Source: Candidatus Hydrogenedentota bacterium (GTDB lineage Bacteria > Hydrogenedentota > Hydrogenedentia > Hydrogenedentales > CAITNO01). Taken from it: DNA of 45,294 bases. This document shows positions 14,624-22,738 of this stretch, one piece after another; within the stretch, counting starts at the first letter, position 1, and the number at the start of each line of letters is the position of its first letter. The stretch is from positions 10,459-55,752 of the forward strand of contig JAKJCY010000007.1 of NCBI GenBank assembly GCA_022706235.1, in the 5' to 3' direction. The notes beneath the pieces are model-generated. The model saw only the letters and a program-made list of their open reading frames with translations. It had not been told where the DNA came from and searched no databases. The translations under genes were made by a program, and so were the position numbers.

Positions 14624-17305
14624 ATGCCGTCTGCTTGCTTTAGCCGAATTGCTATTCATGTTCCTTCCCGTATGTCGCTTATCACGGCGTGCCTTGCGAT
14701 ACTGCTGCTTTCTTTTCCCTTGACGGCGTCTCCGTTGAACTGGGAGGAACTCCCGCCGCTGCCGAACGCGGACGGTGTTGCAGGGCCTTTCGTCGGGGTG
14801 CACGGCGACGCGCTTCTTGTCGCGGGTGGCGCCAATTTTCCGAAACCCGTCTGGGAAACGGAAAAGACTTTTTATGACAGTATTTATGTCCTGCTTCGTG
14901 AACACAAGGACGGCAAAACGGCCTACCGTTGGGTTACAGGATTCCATCTTGACCGGCCCATCGCCTACGGCGTTTCCGTTTCCACAGCCCGGGGTGTGGT
15001 CTGTATTGGTGGAAACGATGCCTCACGGGTCTACGCGGATGTTTTTCTGCTCCGCTGGAATCCGAACACGCAATCGGTCGAGCGGGAATCCCTGCCGTCC
15101 CTGCCCGGGCCCCGCACCAACGCGTGCGCGGCCGTTATCGGAAACCAGGTGTACCTGGCTGGGGGAACTTTAGGCTTGGACTTGGGAACCGCTACCGCTG
15201 ATTTCCTTTGCCTTGATCTCGGGAACGCGAATCCGGCATGGGAGCGTTTGCCCGCTTGCCCGGGACCGTCCCGGGCCTTTGCCATCGCCGCCGTGCAGAA
15301 CAACGGTGTCGACGAATGCGTCTATGTTTTCAGCGGCCGCCGCGTGAACGAAAAAGGTGGAACGGAATTTCTCAAAGACGTCTGGGAGTTCAACCCGGCC
15401 AGCCTGCGTGCGGACATCGGCGGGAGTGGGGGAAAAAGCCCCTGGCGTCAACGGGCCGATGCACCGCGCTGCATGATGGCGGGTACGGGTATTGCCCTCG
15501 GCCAGAGCCATATTTTCCTCCTGGCCGGCGCGGATGAAACCCATTTCCATGAGGTGGATGCGCTCAAGGACGCCCATCCCGGCTTCCCGAAAGAGACCTT
15601 CGCCTATCACACCATTACCAACACATGGACCAGCGCCGGCGCCACGCCCGCAAACCAGGTGACCACCACGGCGGTGCGGTGGGGAAGCGATACCGTCAAG
15701 GACCCCATTATCCTGCCGAGCGGGGAACTGCGGCCCCGGGTGCGCACGCCGCAGGTGTGGCGAATCACACCCGTTCCGGGCGTGGAGCATTTCGGTTGGA
15801 CGGATTTCTCCGTGCTGGGTCTGTATCTGGCGGGCGTGATCCTGGTGGGTGTCTTTTTCGCGTTCAGGAACAGGACAGCAGACGATTTCTTCCGGGGCGG
15901 CCAGCGGATTCCCTGGTTCGTGGCGGGGATGAGCATTTTCGCCACCATGCTGAGTTCCATTACCTTCATGGCGATCCCGGCAAAAGCCTACGCCACCGAC
16001 TGGGTGTATTTCCTTGTGAACATGACGGCGGTGGCGATTGCACCGGTGGTGATCCTGCTTTTCCTGCCCTTTTTCCGGAATATCGACGCTACAAGCGCTT
16101 ACGAGTATCTCGAAAAGCGTTTCAACCGTCTTGCCCGGCTGTTCGCCAGCGCCTCCTTCACCCTGTTCCAGGTGGGGCGCATGGCGGTGGTCCTGTACCT
16201 GCCCGCCCTGGCCCTGGCGGCCATCACCCCCCTGTCGGAACAGCAGAGCATTCTGCTCATGGGCGTGTTGAGCATCGTTTACTGCGCCATGGGCGGCCTG
16301 GAAGCCGTGGTATGGACGGATACGATCCAGAGTTTTGTGCTGTTGGGCGGGGCCCTGTTCAGCCTTGTGCTGATTGTGACCCAGGTGGACGGCGGCCTGG
16401 CCGGGTTTTGGGATACCGCCATAGCGAACGAAAAACTGCATTTCGCCAACCTGGATTTTTCAGCGCACAGTTTCGCCACCACCGCCCTGTGGGTGGTGGT
16501 GCTGGGCGGGCTTGGCCAAAGCCTGGTGCCCTACGCGTCCGATATGGCGGTGGTGCAACGGTACATGTCGGTGCCGGATATAGGCCGGGCGAAAAAAGCC
16601 ATCTGGACCAACGCCGTGGCGGTTATTCCCGCCTCGCTGCTGTTCTTTGGTATGGGCACCGCCCTGTTCGTTTTTTACGCGAACCACCCGGACCGGCTTG
16701 ATCCCACCTTCAAGACCGACGCCATCTTCCCGCTCTTTATCGCGCGGGAGCTCCCTGCCGGTATCGCCGGACTTGTCGTGGCGGGCATTTTCGCCGCGGC
16801 CCAGTCCACCATTTCCACGAGCATCAACAGCATGTCCACCGCGGTCGCCACCGATTTCATAAAACCGTTAAACCTGATCAAGACGGAACGGGGCTACCTG
16901 TTCCTCGGCCGGGTGCTCACGGTCCTTTTCGGGACGGCCGGGGTGCTCCTGGCGCTGCTCTTCGCCTCCTCGGACATTATGTCGCTGTGGGATCAGTTCA
17001 TGAAGATCCTCGGCCTCTTCGGCGGCGCCATGTGCGGTCTGTTCTGCCTGGGCATCTTCACGACCCGCGCCAACAGCACCGGCGCAATCATCGGCGCCCT
17101 GGCCGGCGCAGCCGGGCTTTTCCTGGTGCAACAATATACACCTGTCCATTTGCTGCTGCACGCCTTTGTGGGTGTCGCCCTTTGTTGTATCATCGGATAT
17201 GCCGCCAGTCTGCTGTTCCCGCCCATGAAACGTTCGATCGAAGGGTTGACCATCTATACGCCCCGCGATGAAGAAAAGACGGTCCTGGAAAATACTAAGA
17301 TGTGA
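14624..17305 (+). CDS. NanM-like kelch mutarotase fused to SSS-family Na+/solute symporter
   Basis: An 893-residue fusion with an AGGAG site before ATG 14624. A hydrophobic signal (residues 17-40) precedes a six-bladed kelch propeller to about residue 385, with the N-acetylneuraminate epimerase signature LLVAGGANFPKPVWE and a DSIYVL strand. From about residue 390 (GWTDFSVLGLYLAGVILVG) a sodium:solute symporter core follows with roughly 13 membrane segments, including DDFFRGGQRIPWFVAG and SSITFMAIPAKAY. The propeller would lie outside the cytoplasmic membrane, converting the alpha anomer of sialic acid to the beta anomer directly at the transporter mouth. Similar fusions are known in a few environmental phyla. 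It is almost certainly co-transcribed with the AGE epimerase. The transported sugar is inferred. Confidence 0.88.
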   Translation: MPSACFSRIAIHVPSRMSLITACLAILLLSFPLTASPLNWEELPPLPNADGVAGPFVGVHGDALLVAGGANFPKPVWETEKTFYDSIYVLLREHKDGKTAYRWVTGFHLDRPIAYGVSVSTARGVVCIGGNDASRVYADVFLLRWNPNTQSVERESLPSLPGPRTNACAAVIGNQVYLAGGTLGLDLGTATADFLCLDLGNANPAWERLPACPGPSRAFAIAAVQNNGVDECVYVFSGRRVNEKGGTEFLKDVWEFNPASLRADIGGSGGKSPWRQRADAPRCMMAGTGIALGQSHIFLLAGADETHFHEVDALKDAHPGFPKETFAYHTITNTWTSAGATPANQVTTTAVRWGSDTVKDPIILPSGELRPRVRTPQVWRITPVPGVEHFGWTDFSVLGLYLAGVILVGVFFAFRNRTADDFFRGGQRIPWFVAGMSIFATMLSSITFMAIPAKAYATDWVYFLVNMTAVAIAPVVILLFLPFFRNIDATSAYEYLEKRFNRLARLFASASFTLFQVGRMAVVLYLPALALAAITPLSEQQSILLMGVLSIVYCAMGGLEAVVWTDTIQSFVLLGGALFSLVLIVTQVDGGLAGFWDTAIANEKLHFANLDFSAHSFATTALWVVVLGGLGQSLVPYASDMAVVQRYMSVPDIGRAKKAIWTNAVAVIPASLLFFGMGTALFVFYANHPDRLDPTFKTDAIFPLFIARELPAGIAGLVVAGIFAAAQSTISTSINSMSTAVATDFIKPLNLIKTERGYLFLGRVLTVLFGTAGVLLALLFASSDIMSLWDQFMKILGLFGGAMCGLFCLGIFTTRANSTGAIIGALAGAAGLFLVQQYTPVHLLLHAFVGVALCCIIGYAASLLFPPMKRSIEGLTIYTPRDEEKTVLENTKM

Positions 17306-17336
17306 AGTGTGTCTACCTTTTTACGGAGAAGTGTCG

Positions 17337-18635
17337 ATGTCAATTGTGGAAGAATACCCGGGTTTGACGATGATTCCTATCTCAGAGCAGACGACAAATA
17401 TCTGTGGGAGATTCATTTCTGCCCTATTGCTCCTTATCGGTGTTATGCAAGGGGCGGTATCCGAGGATACCTGGAGGCTGGAAGCGCAGCAACGCATCGA
17501 ACAGATTCGAAAATCTGATTTGACGGTTCGTGTAACGGACGTTGACGGGAAGCCGTTGTCCGATATGCCTGTGCATGTCACCATGATCCGCCACGCCTTT
17601 CCCTGGGGTACCTGTGTGAAGGCGCAACGTATAACCGGAGATTCGCCGGATGATGCGATCTACCAGGAAAAAGTAGTTGAATTGTTCAATTGCGCGGTCC
17701 TTGAAGACGCGCTGAAGTGGAACGGGTGGCATGGGGCGTACGGCCCGAGTTTTACCCGCGAGAACACGGAGGCGGCGTTAAAGTGGCTCAAGGAAAGGGC
17801 TTTTCGCATCCGGGGACATTGTCTGGTGTGGCATGGATGGGAAAACCTGCAACCTTGGGGAGCAACGCTTGCCGACGATTTGCCGGACCTGCGGCGACGT
17901 ATACTCGAACATATTGATGAATTGTCCGAATTCACCCGGGACTACGTGGACGAATGGGATGTCGTCAATGAACCGGTAAATGTTAACGAGGTGCTCACGG
18001 TACTGGGCGAGGAGGTCCTGGCGAGGTGGTTTCACCGCGCCCGCGCGGCGCTGCCGGATTCCTGCCGACTGTTCATCAACGAATATAACATTGTTGAACC
18101 TTTCAGTGCCGGTACGCGGGATGCCTATGAAGCGATTATCCAGGCATTACTTGACGCGAAGGCGCCTCTGGAAGGGATAGGATTTCAAAGCCACTTTCAA
18201 CTTCCGCCCGAATCGCCCGTTGAAGCCCTACAGGTCTTTAACCGCTTCGCCCGTTTTGGTCTGCCCATTGTCGTAACGGAATTCGACGTGAATACAAAGG
18301 ATGAAGAGCGGCAGGCGCAATTCACACGTGATTTCCTCACCGCCGCCTTCAGTCATCCTGCCTGCACCGGTTTTGTCTTCTGGGGGTTCTGGGAAGGCGC
18401 CCATTGGCGTCCGGACTCCGCGTTGTTTCGAAAGGACTGGTCGGAAAAACGGAATCTTGCCGTGTATCGTGACTTGGTCTTTAAAGAATGGTGGACCAAT
18501 GAGACCGGTAACACGAACGCGTATGGCGAGTTCGCTCTGCGGGCGTTCAAGGGAATGCACACGGTTATTGTCGGCAATCAGGAGAAGGTGGTGGAGATAG
18601 GGGACAGTGCTGCTAAGATGGAGGTTATTCTTTGA
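17337..18635 (+). CDS. GH10 endo-xylanase-like hydrolase
   Basis: A 432-residue secreted GH10 enzyme; ATG 17337 follows GGAGAAG. A hydrophobic segment (FISALLLLIGVMQGAVS) serves as the signal. Residues 62-95 form a short beta domain often seen before GH10 barrels. The barrel shows HCLVWHGW, E212 in WDVVNEPVN (expected acid/base) and E315 in VVTEFDVN (expected nucleophile), and ends with VFWGFWEGAHWRP. It would cleave beta-1,4-xylan or related beta-glycans. The tail after FALRAFKG is a low-similarity extension. Its last 90 codons have a paralogous copy at 20327-20611. It lies 31 bp after the symporter gene and is probably in the same transcript. Confidence 0.9.
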   Translation: MSIVEEYPGLTMIPISEQTTNICGRFISALLLLIGVMQGAVSEDTWRLEAQQRIEQIRKSDLTVRVTDVDGKPLSDMPVHVTMIRHAFPWGTCVKAQRITGDSPDDAIYQEKVVELFNCAVLEDALKWNGWHGAYGPSFTRENTEAALKWLKERAFRIRGHCLVWHGWENLQPWGATLADDLPDLRRRILEHIDELSEFTRDYVDEWDVVNEPVNVNEVLTVLGEEVLARWFHRARAALPDSCRLFINEYNIVEPFSAGTRDAYEAIIQALLDAKAPLEGIGFQSHFQLPPESPVEALQVFNRFARFGLPIVVTEFDVNTKDEERQAQFTRDFLTAAFSHPACTGFVFWGFWEGAHWRPDSALFRKDWSEKRNLAVYRDLVFKEWWTNETGNTNAYGEFALRAFKGMHTVIVGNQEKVVEIGDSAAKMEVIL

Positions 18636-18800
18636 TGACAGCGCTATTCCCCTCGTTCCCAAACGGAAGAAGGCCCAAAGGACGCCTCGACGCGTACACT
18701 GAAAAACCACAGAAGACAGGATTTTCCCGTGCCCGTCACGCGCAACATTAGTCACCAGGAAGTCATGCTAAAAGTTTCTTAACTATGGTATAATTTTCCA

Positions 18801-19043
18801 ATGGTCGAATACAGATATACAGATTATTTTGACAATGAGGTATTAAGGAAGCGTTCTTACTTAAGAAAAGCATGGTGTGTATAGGTAGTCGAAAATGCCG
18901 AAAAAGTTGAATCCCAAGAACAGAATCGGTGTCGGTTTTGGGCTAGGATTCCGGAACTTGAAAATCGGTACCTGCGTGTTGTTACCTTGGATGACAAGAT
19001 TACCATACATAATGCTTTTCCAGATGGGCGATTCAAGTTATGA
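18801..19043 (+). pseudogene. Toxin-like partner gene interrupted by one in-frame TAG
   Basis: Reading from ATG 18801 gives 80 codons in one frame with a single TAG at codon 28 (18882-18884) and a final TGA at 19041-19043. The residues on both sides (TDYFDNEVLRKRSYLRKAWCV, then VVENAEKVE and LRVVTLDDKITIHNAFPDGR) match a small-protein family that I recall as a frequent partner of DUF2283. Only one base change (for example GAG to TAG) separates it from an intact gene. The end overlaps the DUF2283 start as ATGA. A TATAAT at 18789-18794 directly upstream could be a -10 box with a weak -35. Read-through, sequencing error or true inactivation are all possible. Confidence 0.7.
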
Positions 19044-19255
19044 AAATGAAATACTATAAAGTCACCGATTCTCTCTATATCGATCTTTCAGAGAATCCCA
19101 GTGTTGAAAGTAAAGAAGTTTCAGAAGGTGTTGTTCTTGATTATGACGTCAATGGCAACTTGGTTGGTATAGACATAGACAATGCCGCCTCAAAGGTTGC
19201 CATGGACAAAATTGTGGTCAGTAGTATGCCCGGATCGGTTGAAACCGCCGCCTGA
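19040..19255 (+). CDS. DUF2283 domain protein (third copy)
   Basis: A 71-residue protein with the DUF2283 pattern: MKMKYYKVTDSLYIDLSENP, EVSEGVVLDYDVNGNLVGIDI and an amphipathic tail. It overlaps the amber-interrupted partner gene by four bases, an arrangement identical to the pair at 4710-5152. If the partner is dead, this would be an antitoxin-like gene surviving alone. It separates the GH10 gene from the FGE-fold lipoprotein. Confidence 0.8.
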   Translation: MKMKYYKVTDSLYIDLSENPSVESKEVSEGVVLDYDVNGNLVGIDIDNAASKVAMDKIVVSSMPGSVETAA

Positions 19256-19406
19256 TGAAATGAGAAACACCAACAGGAACGGGAATGTGAGTGGGGTTGT
19301 GCATGTTTTTATGGTGAAGTGTCTCTGTCCCTGCACGTAGAAATAAACAATTGTGCCCCTGTTTATTAAAATAGAGGCCTCGGTGAATCCAAAGAAGAAG
19401 CAAGGG

Positions 19407-20330
19407 ATGAAAGTGCCACTTCCCAATTTACCCAATGTGTTGCGGAGGATCGCACTCCTTGGCATAAGTCTGCTTGTAGGCCTTTCCAGAACCGGTTGTA
19501 GCGCTTACAATACAGATAATGAGCCGTTGAGCGATACGACCAACGTGACGGAACGGACGATTCTGCTGCCGGGAAGCGTGCCGCTGGTGCTGGTGTGGAT
19601 ACCCCCGGGCAGTTACCAGATGGGCCGGTATCCGGGCGAGGCGGACAGCCAGTCAGACGAAGATCCGCAACATCCGGTCACGCTGGCGTATGGTTTCTGG
19701 ATGGGCAAGTACGAGATCACGCAGCAGCAGTGGCTGGCGGTGCGTGGTTCGTGGCCGGGCACGGCGCCATCCGCAGACATCGGACTTGGCAACACCTATC
19801 CTGCCTATTGCATCTCCTGGGATGACGCGAAAAATTTTATCACGACGTTGAACGCTCATATCGTGAGTAGCGACCAGGGGCCGTTGACGGTGCGTCTGCC
19901 CAGCGAGGCGGAGTGGGAGTATGCCTGCCGGGCAGGCACGACCACCCGCTTTTACTTTGGCGATTCAGCGGAATGTAGCGCCACGGACTGTTCGGATTGC
20001 GCGGCAGGTACACTGCCGGGCAACCGCACAAACTACATGCGGTACTGCGGCAAGAGCAAACCCGTGGGCGGCAAGACAGCAAACGCCTTCGGGTTGCACG
20101 ACATGCACGGAAATATGTGGGAGTGGTGCGAAGACGACCGCCACGCGGATTACGACGGCGCCCCCGCGGATGGAAGCACGTGGATTGATTCGCCGCGGGC
20201 CTCATCCCGGACAATCCGGGGCGGTGGTTGCGGCGACTACCCTTTGATGTGCCGGTCGGCGTCTCGGGGCGGTCTCGCACCGGACTCTCGGTCCGACATT
20301 TTCGGTTTCCGTCTTGCCGCAGTTCAATGA
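19407..20330 (+). CDS. SUMF1/FGE-fold lipoprotein with variable-region-like C-terminus
   Basis: A 307-residue protein; ATG 19407 with upstream AAGAAG starts a signal ending near C31 (a poor lipobox, SRTGC). Residues 62-305 are the formylglycine-generating-enzyme (C-type lectin-like) fold: WIPPGSYQMGRYPGEADS, YEITQQQWLAV, RLPSEAEWEYACRAGT, GLHDMHGNMWEWCED and the terminal GFRLA. The canonical catalytic cysteine arrangement is not seen; only C275 and C282 lie in the last segment. From R271 to A305 a fixed scaffold (RGG, CRSA, R, PD, R, GFR) alternates with positions that are asparagine in many retroelement template repeats; most of these codons end in C or T. I infer a surface-displayed binding protein, possibly a retroelement target, rather than a sulfatase activator. 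Confidence 0.83.
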   Translation: MKVPLPNLPNVLRRIALLGISLLVGLSRTGCSAYNTDNEPLSDTTNVTERTILLPGSVPLVLVWIPPGSYQMGRYPGEADSQSDEDPQHPVTLAYGFWMGKYEITQQQWLAVRGSWPGTAPSADIGLGNTYPAYCISWDDAKNFITTLNAHIVSSDQGPLTVRLPSEAEWEYACRAGTTTRFYFGDSAECSATDCSDCAAGTLPGNRTNYMRYCGKSKPVGGKTANAFGLHDMHGNMWEWCEDDRHADYDGAPADGSTWIDSPRASSRTIRGGGCGDYPLMCRSASRGGLAPDSRSDIFGFRLAAVQ

Positions 20331-20611
20331 TTCCCGCCTGCACCGGGTTTGTCTTCTGGGGGTTCTGGGAAGGCGCCCATTGGCGTCCGGACTCCGCGTT
20401 GTTTCGAAAGGACTGGTCGGAAAAACGGAATCTTGCCGCGTATCGTGACTTGGTCTTTAAAGAATGGTGGATCGATGAGACCGGAAAAACAAAGGAGTAT
20501 GGCGAGTTTGCCTTGCGTGCCTTCAAGGGAACTTACCGGAGTACCGTTGGCGCCCGGGAAAGGACCGTGGAGATTGAGACTGATAAAAAAATAGTGGAGA
20601 TTGAGATGTAA
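20327..20611 (+). pseudogene. 3' fragment of a second GH10 gene
   Basis: A 94-codon open frame whose first 70 codons are close to identical with codons 341-410 of the GH10 gene at 17337-18635 (CTGFVFWGFWEGAHWRP through FALRAFKG); the last 25 differ while staying in frame. DNA identity begins abruptly near 20336, a few bases after the stop of the lipoprotein gene, whose TGA overlaps this fragment's ATG. All catalytic residues are missing. It is best read as what remains of a tandem GH10 paralogue whose 5' part was replaced by the preceding DNA. The overlap might still allow coupled translation of a short peptide. Confidence 0.78.
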
Positions 20612-20686
20612 TCTCTGCTGCTTTTTATAGTTACTTAAATCGTACGCAACAACGCCTCGGTCTTGGAATAAATAGAAAGCTGACCT

Positions 20687-21754
20687 GTGAAAACCTGTTT
20701 TATTTCTGTCGCTCCGATGATTTGGGTGATAGGTATTCCCGTAATAATGACATGGCATCAAGGTATACCTTCGGCGGCAGGCGCCATTGAAGCCATAGAA
20801 AGTTCTATGTGCCAACCAACCATGTTCTATGCCGACAGTGACCATGGCGCGCCTTTTGCCAAGGACCCGGATGTGGTGCGCTTTGGCGGGCGGTATCTCC
20901 TGTATTATTCCATACGAATGCCCGGACAAATCGGTATCGGCATCGCCGAGAGCGACGACCTGGCCCAATGGCGCAAGGTCGGGGAACTGGAACCGGCCGC
21001 CGACTATGAACGGAAAGGCGTTGCCGCGCCGGCCGCGCTGGTACATGAAGGGAAGGTGCACCTCTTTTACCAGATCTACGGGAACAAGGAGAAGGATGCC
21101 TTGTGCCACGCCGTTTCCGAAGACGGACTTCGCTTTGAACGGAACACCACCAACCCCATCTTCGCGCCGACGGGCGGCTGGACCGTGGGACGCGCCATTG
21201 ATGCGGATGTTTACATTGAGGGCGACACGGCTTTCCTGTACGGCGCCACCCGCGACCCGCAGATGAAGCAACAGATGCTGTTTGTCGCTACCGCGCCGGT
21301 GGCGGCGGGATTCAATCGAGACAGTTGGACGCAACGCTGCGATGCGCCTATTCTCAAGCCGGAATTACCCTGGGAAACGAACTGCATCGAAGCGCCATCC
21401 GTGCTTAAACGCAAGGGGCGTTTCTTCATGTTCTATGCCGGGGGTTACAACAACGACCCGCAGCAGATCGGTGTGGCGGTATCCGATGATGGCATTGCCT
21501 GGGAAAGACTTTCAGACAAACCGTTATTGCCTAACGGCCCGGAAGGCTCGTGGAATCACAGCGAATCTGGGCATCCCGGCGTTTTTGTGGATGATAACAG
21601 TGAGGTCTGGCTCTTTTTTCAGGGGAACAACGACAAGGGGAAAACCTGGTACCTGTCGAAGATGCGCGTGGCCTGGGACGATGAAGACCTGCCGTATCTG
21701 ATACGAGTGGAAGACGGCCATGAGTTTCATCTGGTGCAGACACGGCAACTGTAA
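20687..21754 (+). CDS. GH43/GH117-like five-bladed beta-propeller glycosidase
   Basis: A 355-residue secreted protein; GTG 20687 begins a hydrophobic signal that ends around SAAGA, with no strong ribosome binding site (ATG 20717 is an alternative). Repeated blade patterns are clear: KDPDVVRFGGRYLLYYS, APAALVHEGKVHLFYQIYG, APSVLKRKGRFFMFYAGGY and HPGVFVDDNSEVWLFFQGN. D60 or D62 at the first blade and E235 in IEAPSV are candidate catalytic residues by analogy with the GH43/32/117/130 clans. These enzymes act on arabinose, xylose, fructose, mannose or neoagaro-type linkages; the specificity cannot be set. It lies in the polysaccharide-degradation cluster, 75 bp after the GH10 fragment. Confidence 0.75.
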   Translation: MKTCFISVAPMIWVIGIPVIMTWHQGIPSAAGAIEAIESSMCQPTMFYADSDHGAPFAKDPDVVRFGGRYLLYYSIRMPGQIGIGIAESDDLAQWRKVGELEPAADYERKGVAAPAALVHEGKVHLFYQIYGNKEKDALCHAVSEDGLRFERNTTNPIFAPTGGWTVGRAIDADVYIEGDTAFLYGATRDPQMKQQMLFVATAPVAAGFNRDSWTQRCDAPILKPELPWETNCIEAPSVLKRKGRFFMFYAGGYNNDPQQIGVAVSDDGIAWERLSDKPLLPNGPEGSWNHSESGHPGVFVDDNSEVWLFFQGNNDKGKTWYLSKMRVAWDDEDLPYLIRVEDGHEFHLVQTRQL

Positions 21755-21871
21755 GCGACTATGAATCCCATCTTACCAGACATCCTGAATCCACTTCGTC
21801 GACCTTTCACAATGTATCCGGGAACCAGTTGAAACGATTTTTTTTGTCGTTTTGAGTGGATCATAAGTAAG

Positions 21872-21910
21872 TTGACAGCACGTATGCTAACGGCTGTATA
21901 CTGTATGCAG
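21872..21910 (+). promoter_or_regulatory. Promoter and operator-like palindrome of the VapBC-type module
   Basis: TTGACA (21872-21877) lies 19 bp upstream of TATACT (21897-21902), or 17 bp from TGTATA. CTGTATACTGTATGCAG (21894-21910) is a 17-bp palindrome matching at 14 positions. It overlaps the -10 box and the AGGAGA ribosome binding site, a typical layout for autorepression by a ribbon-helix-helix antitoxin. Confidence 0.6.
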
Positions 21911-21922
21911 GAGATGTTGCAT

Positions 21923-22168
21923 ATGCCTTTACTACAAGTTCGTGGATGTCCGGAAGATTTATACAAGAAGGTTGCCCTGGTTGCAAAGCGGCAGAATCGT
22001 ACGATAGCCCAGCAGGTGGTGGTATTGCTTGAGAAGGGGTTGGGCCAGGAGGAATCCAACCGGGAGCGTCGTCAACGGTTGCTTCGTGCGCTTGAGACGT
22101 GCAAAGTGCCGGGGAAAGCGCAAGCGATAGACGCGTCCGAGCTCGTTCGCGAGGACCGTGACCGATGA
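21923..22168 (+). CDS. FitA/VapB-like ribbon-helix-helix antitoxin
   Basis: An 81-residue protein; ATG 21923 is chosen because AGGAGA lies eight bases upstream. The N-terminus LLQVRGCPEDLYKKVALVAKRQNRTIAQQVVVLLEKGL fits a FitA-type ribbon-helix-helix DNA-binding domain, with the beta-strand LLQVRG and two helices. The charged C-terminal tail would wrap the toxin. It overlaps the PIN toxin gene by four bases (ATGA). With its partner it would bind the palindrome at 21894-21910 and repress its own operon. Confidence 0.8.
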   Translation: MPLLQVRGCPEDLYKKVALVAKRQNRTIAQQVVVLLEKGLGQEESNRERRQRLLRALETCKVPGKAQAIDASELVREDRDR

Positions 22169-22563
22169 ACATTGTCCTGGATGTCAGCGCTACCATGGAG
22201 ATCCTTCTTCAGAAAGAAAAGAAAGACCTTTTCAGCGGTCACATCGCGGAGGCTTCCTGGGTGATTGCGCCTGACCTGTACGTTTGTGAACTCTCCAACG
22301 TAGTGTGGAAGTATTACCGGTCAAAAGTCGCTTCCAGGGCGGATTGCATTGCCTGGGCGGAGCGGGGCATTGCGCTGATTGACGATTTCATGGACAGCCG
22401 TGAACTTTGGCAGGAAGCGCTTGGCGAGGGGATTAAGTATGCCCATTCCGTTTATGACCTGTATTATGCCGTTCTGGCCAGAAGAAACAATGCTGTTCTG
22501 CTTACCACCGACAAGACATTGGAGGCATTGTGCAGAAAGATGAAGATAGCGTGCCGCTTTTAG
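22165..22563 (+). CDS. PIN-domain toxin, VapC type
   Basis: A 132-residue PIN-domain ribonuclease. The four acidic residues that bind Mg2+ are seen as D6 (VLDVSA), E42 (CELSNVVWKY), D98 (SVYDLYYAVLARR) and D116 (LLTTDKTLE). VapC toxins cut tRNA or rRNA and are held inactive by the antitoxin encoded just upstream. Length and motif spacing are normal, so it looks functional. It lies between the GH43-like gene and the sialidase gene, in a region with several such two-gene modules. Confidence 0.88.
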   Translation: MNIVLDVSATMEILLQKEKKDLFSGHIAEASWVIAPDLYVCELSNVVWKYYRSKVASRADCIAWAERGIALIDDFMDSRELWQEALGEGIKYAHSVYDLYYAVLARRNNAVLLTTDKTLEALCRKMKIACRF

Positions 22564-22738
22564 CCGCCGGCCTCTCCAACTTCAGATTTCCTGACGTCGT
22601 CGGAAATTCACACGGCATCGGTAAACAAACATAGAGACGGAGCAAAAAAGGACTTATAACGAAGTAGCCCGTTGCCCTGTCATTCGGTATCGTATCCTGG
22701 TAAGCAGACGCCATAATCACCGAGGAGGAATGTTTATT

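Noticed and set aside
13349-14947. Long open frame on the reverse strand opposite the AGE epimerase
   Set aside because: It is antisense to a gene with a clear family match and has no domain, start signal or plausible composition; GC-rich codon positions leave such frames open.
19407-20330. FGE-fold protein as an active sulfatase-maturing enzyme
   Set aside because: No sulfatase gene lies nearby and the catalytic cysteine arrangement (GSWxC...C) is absent.
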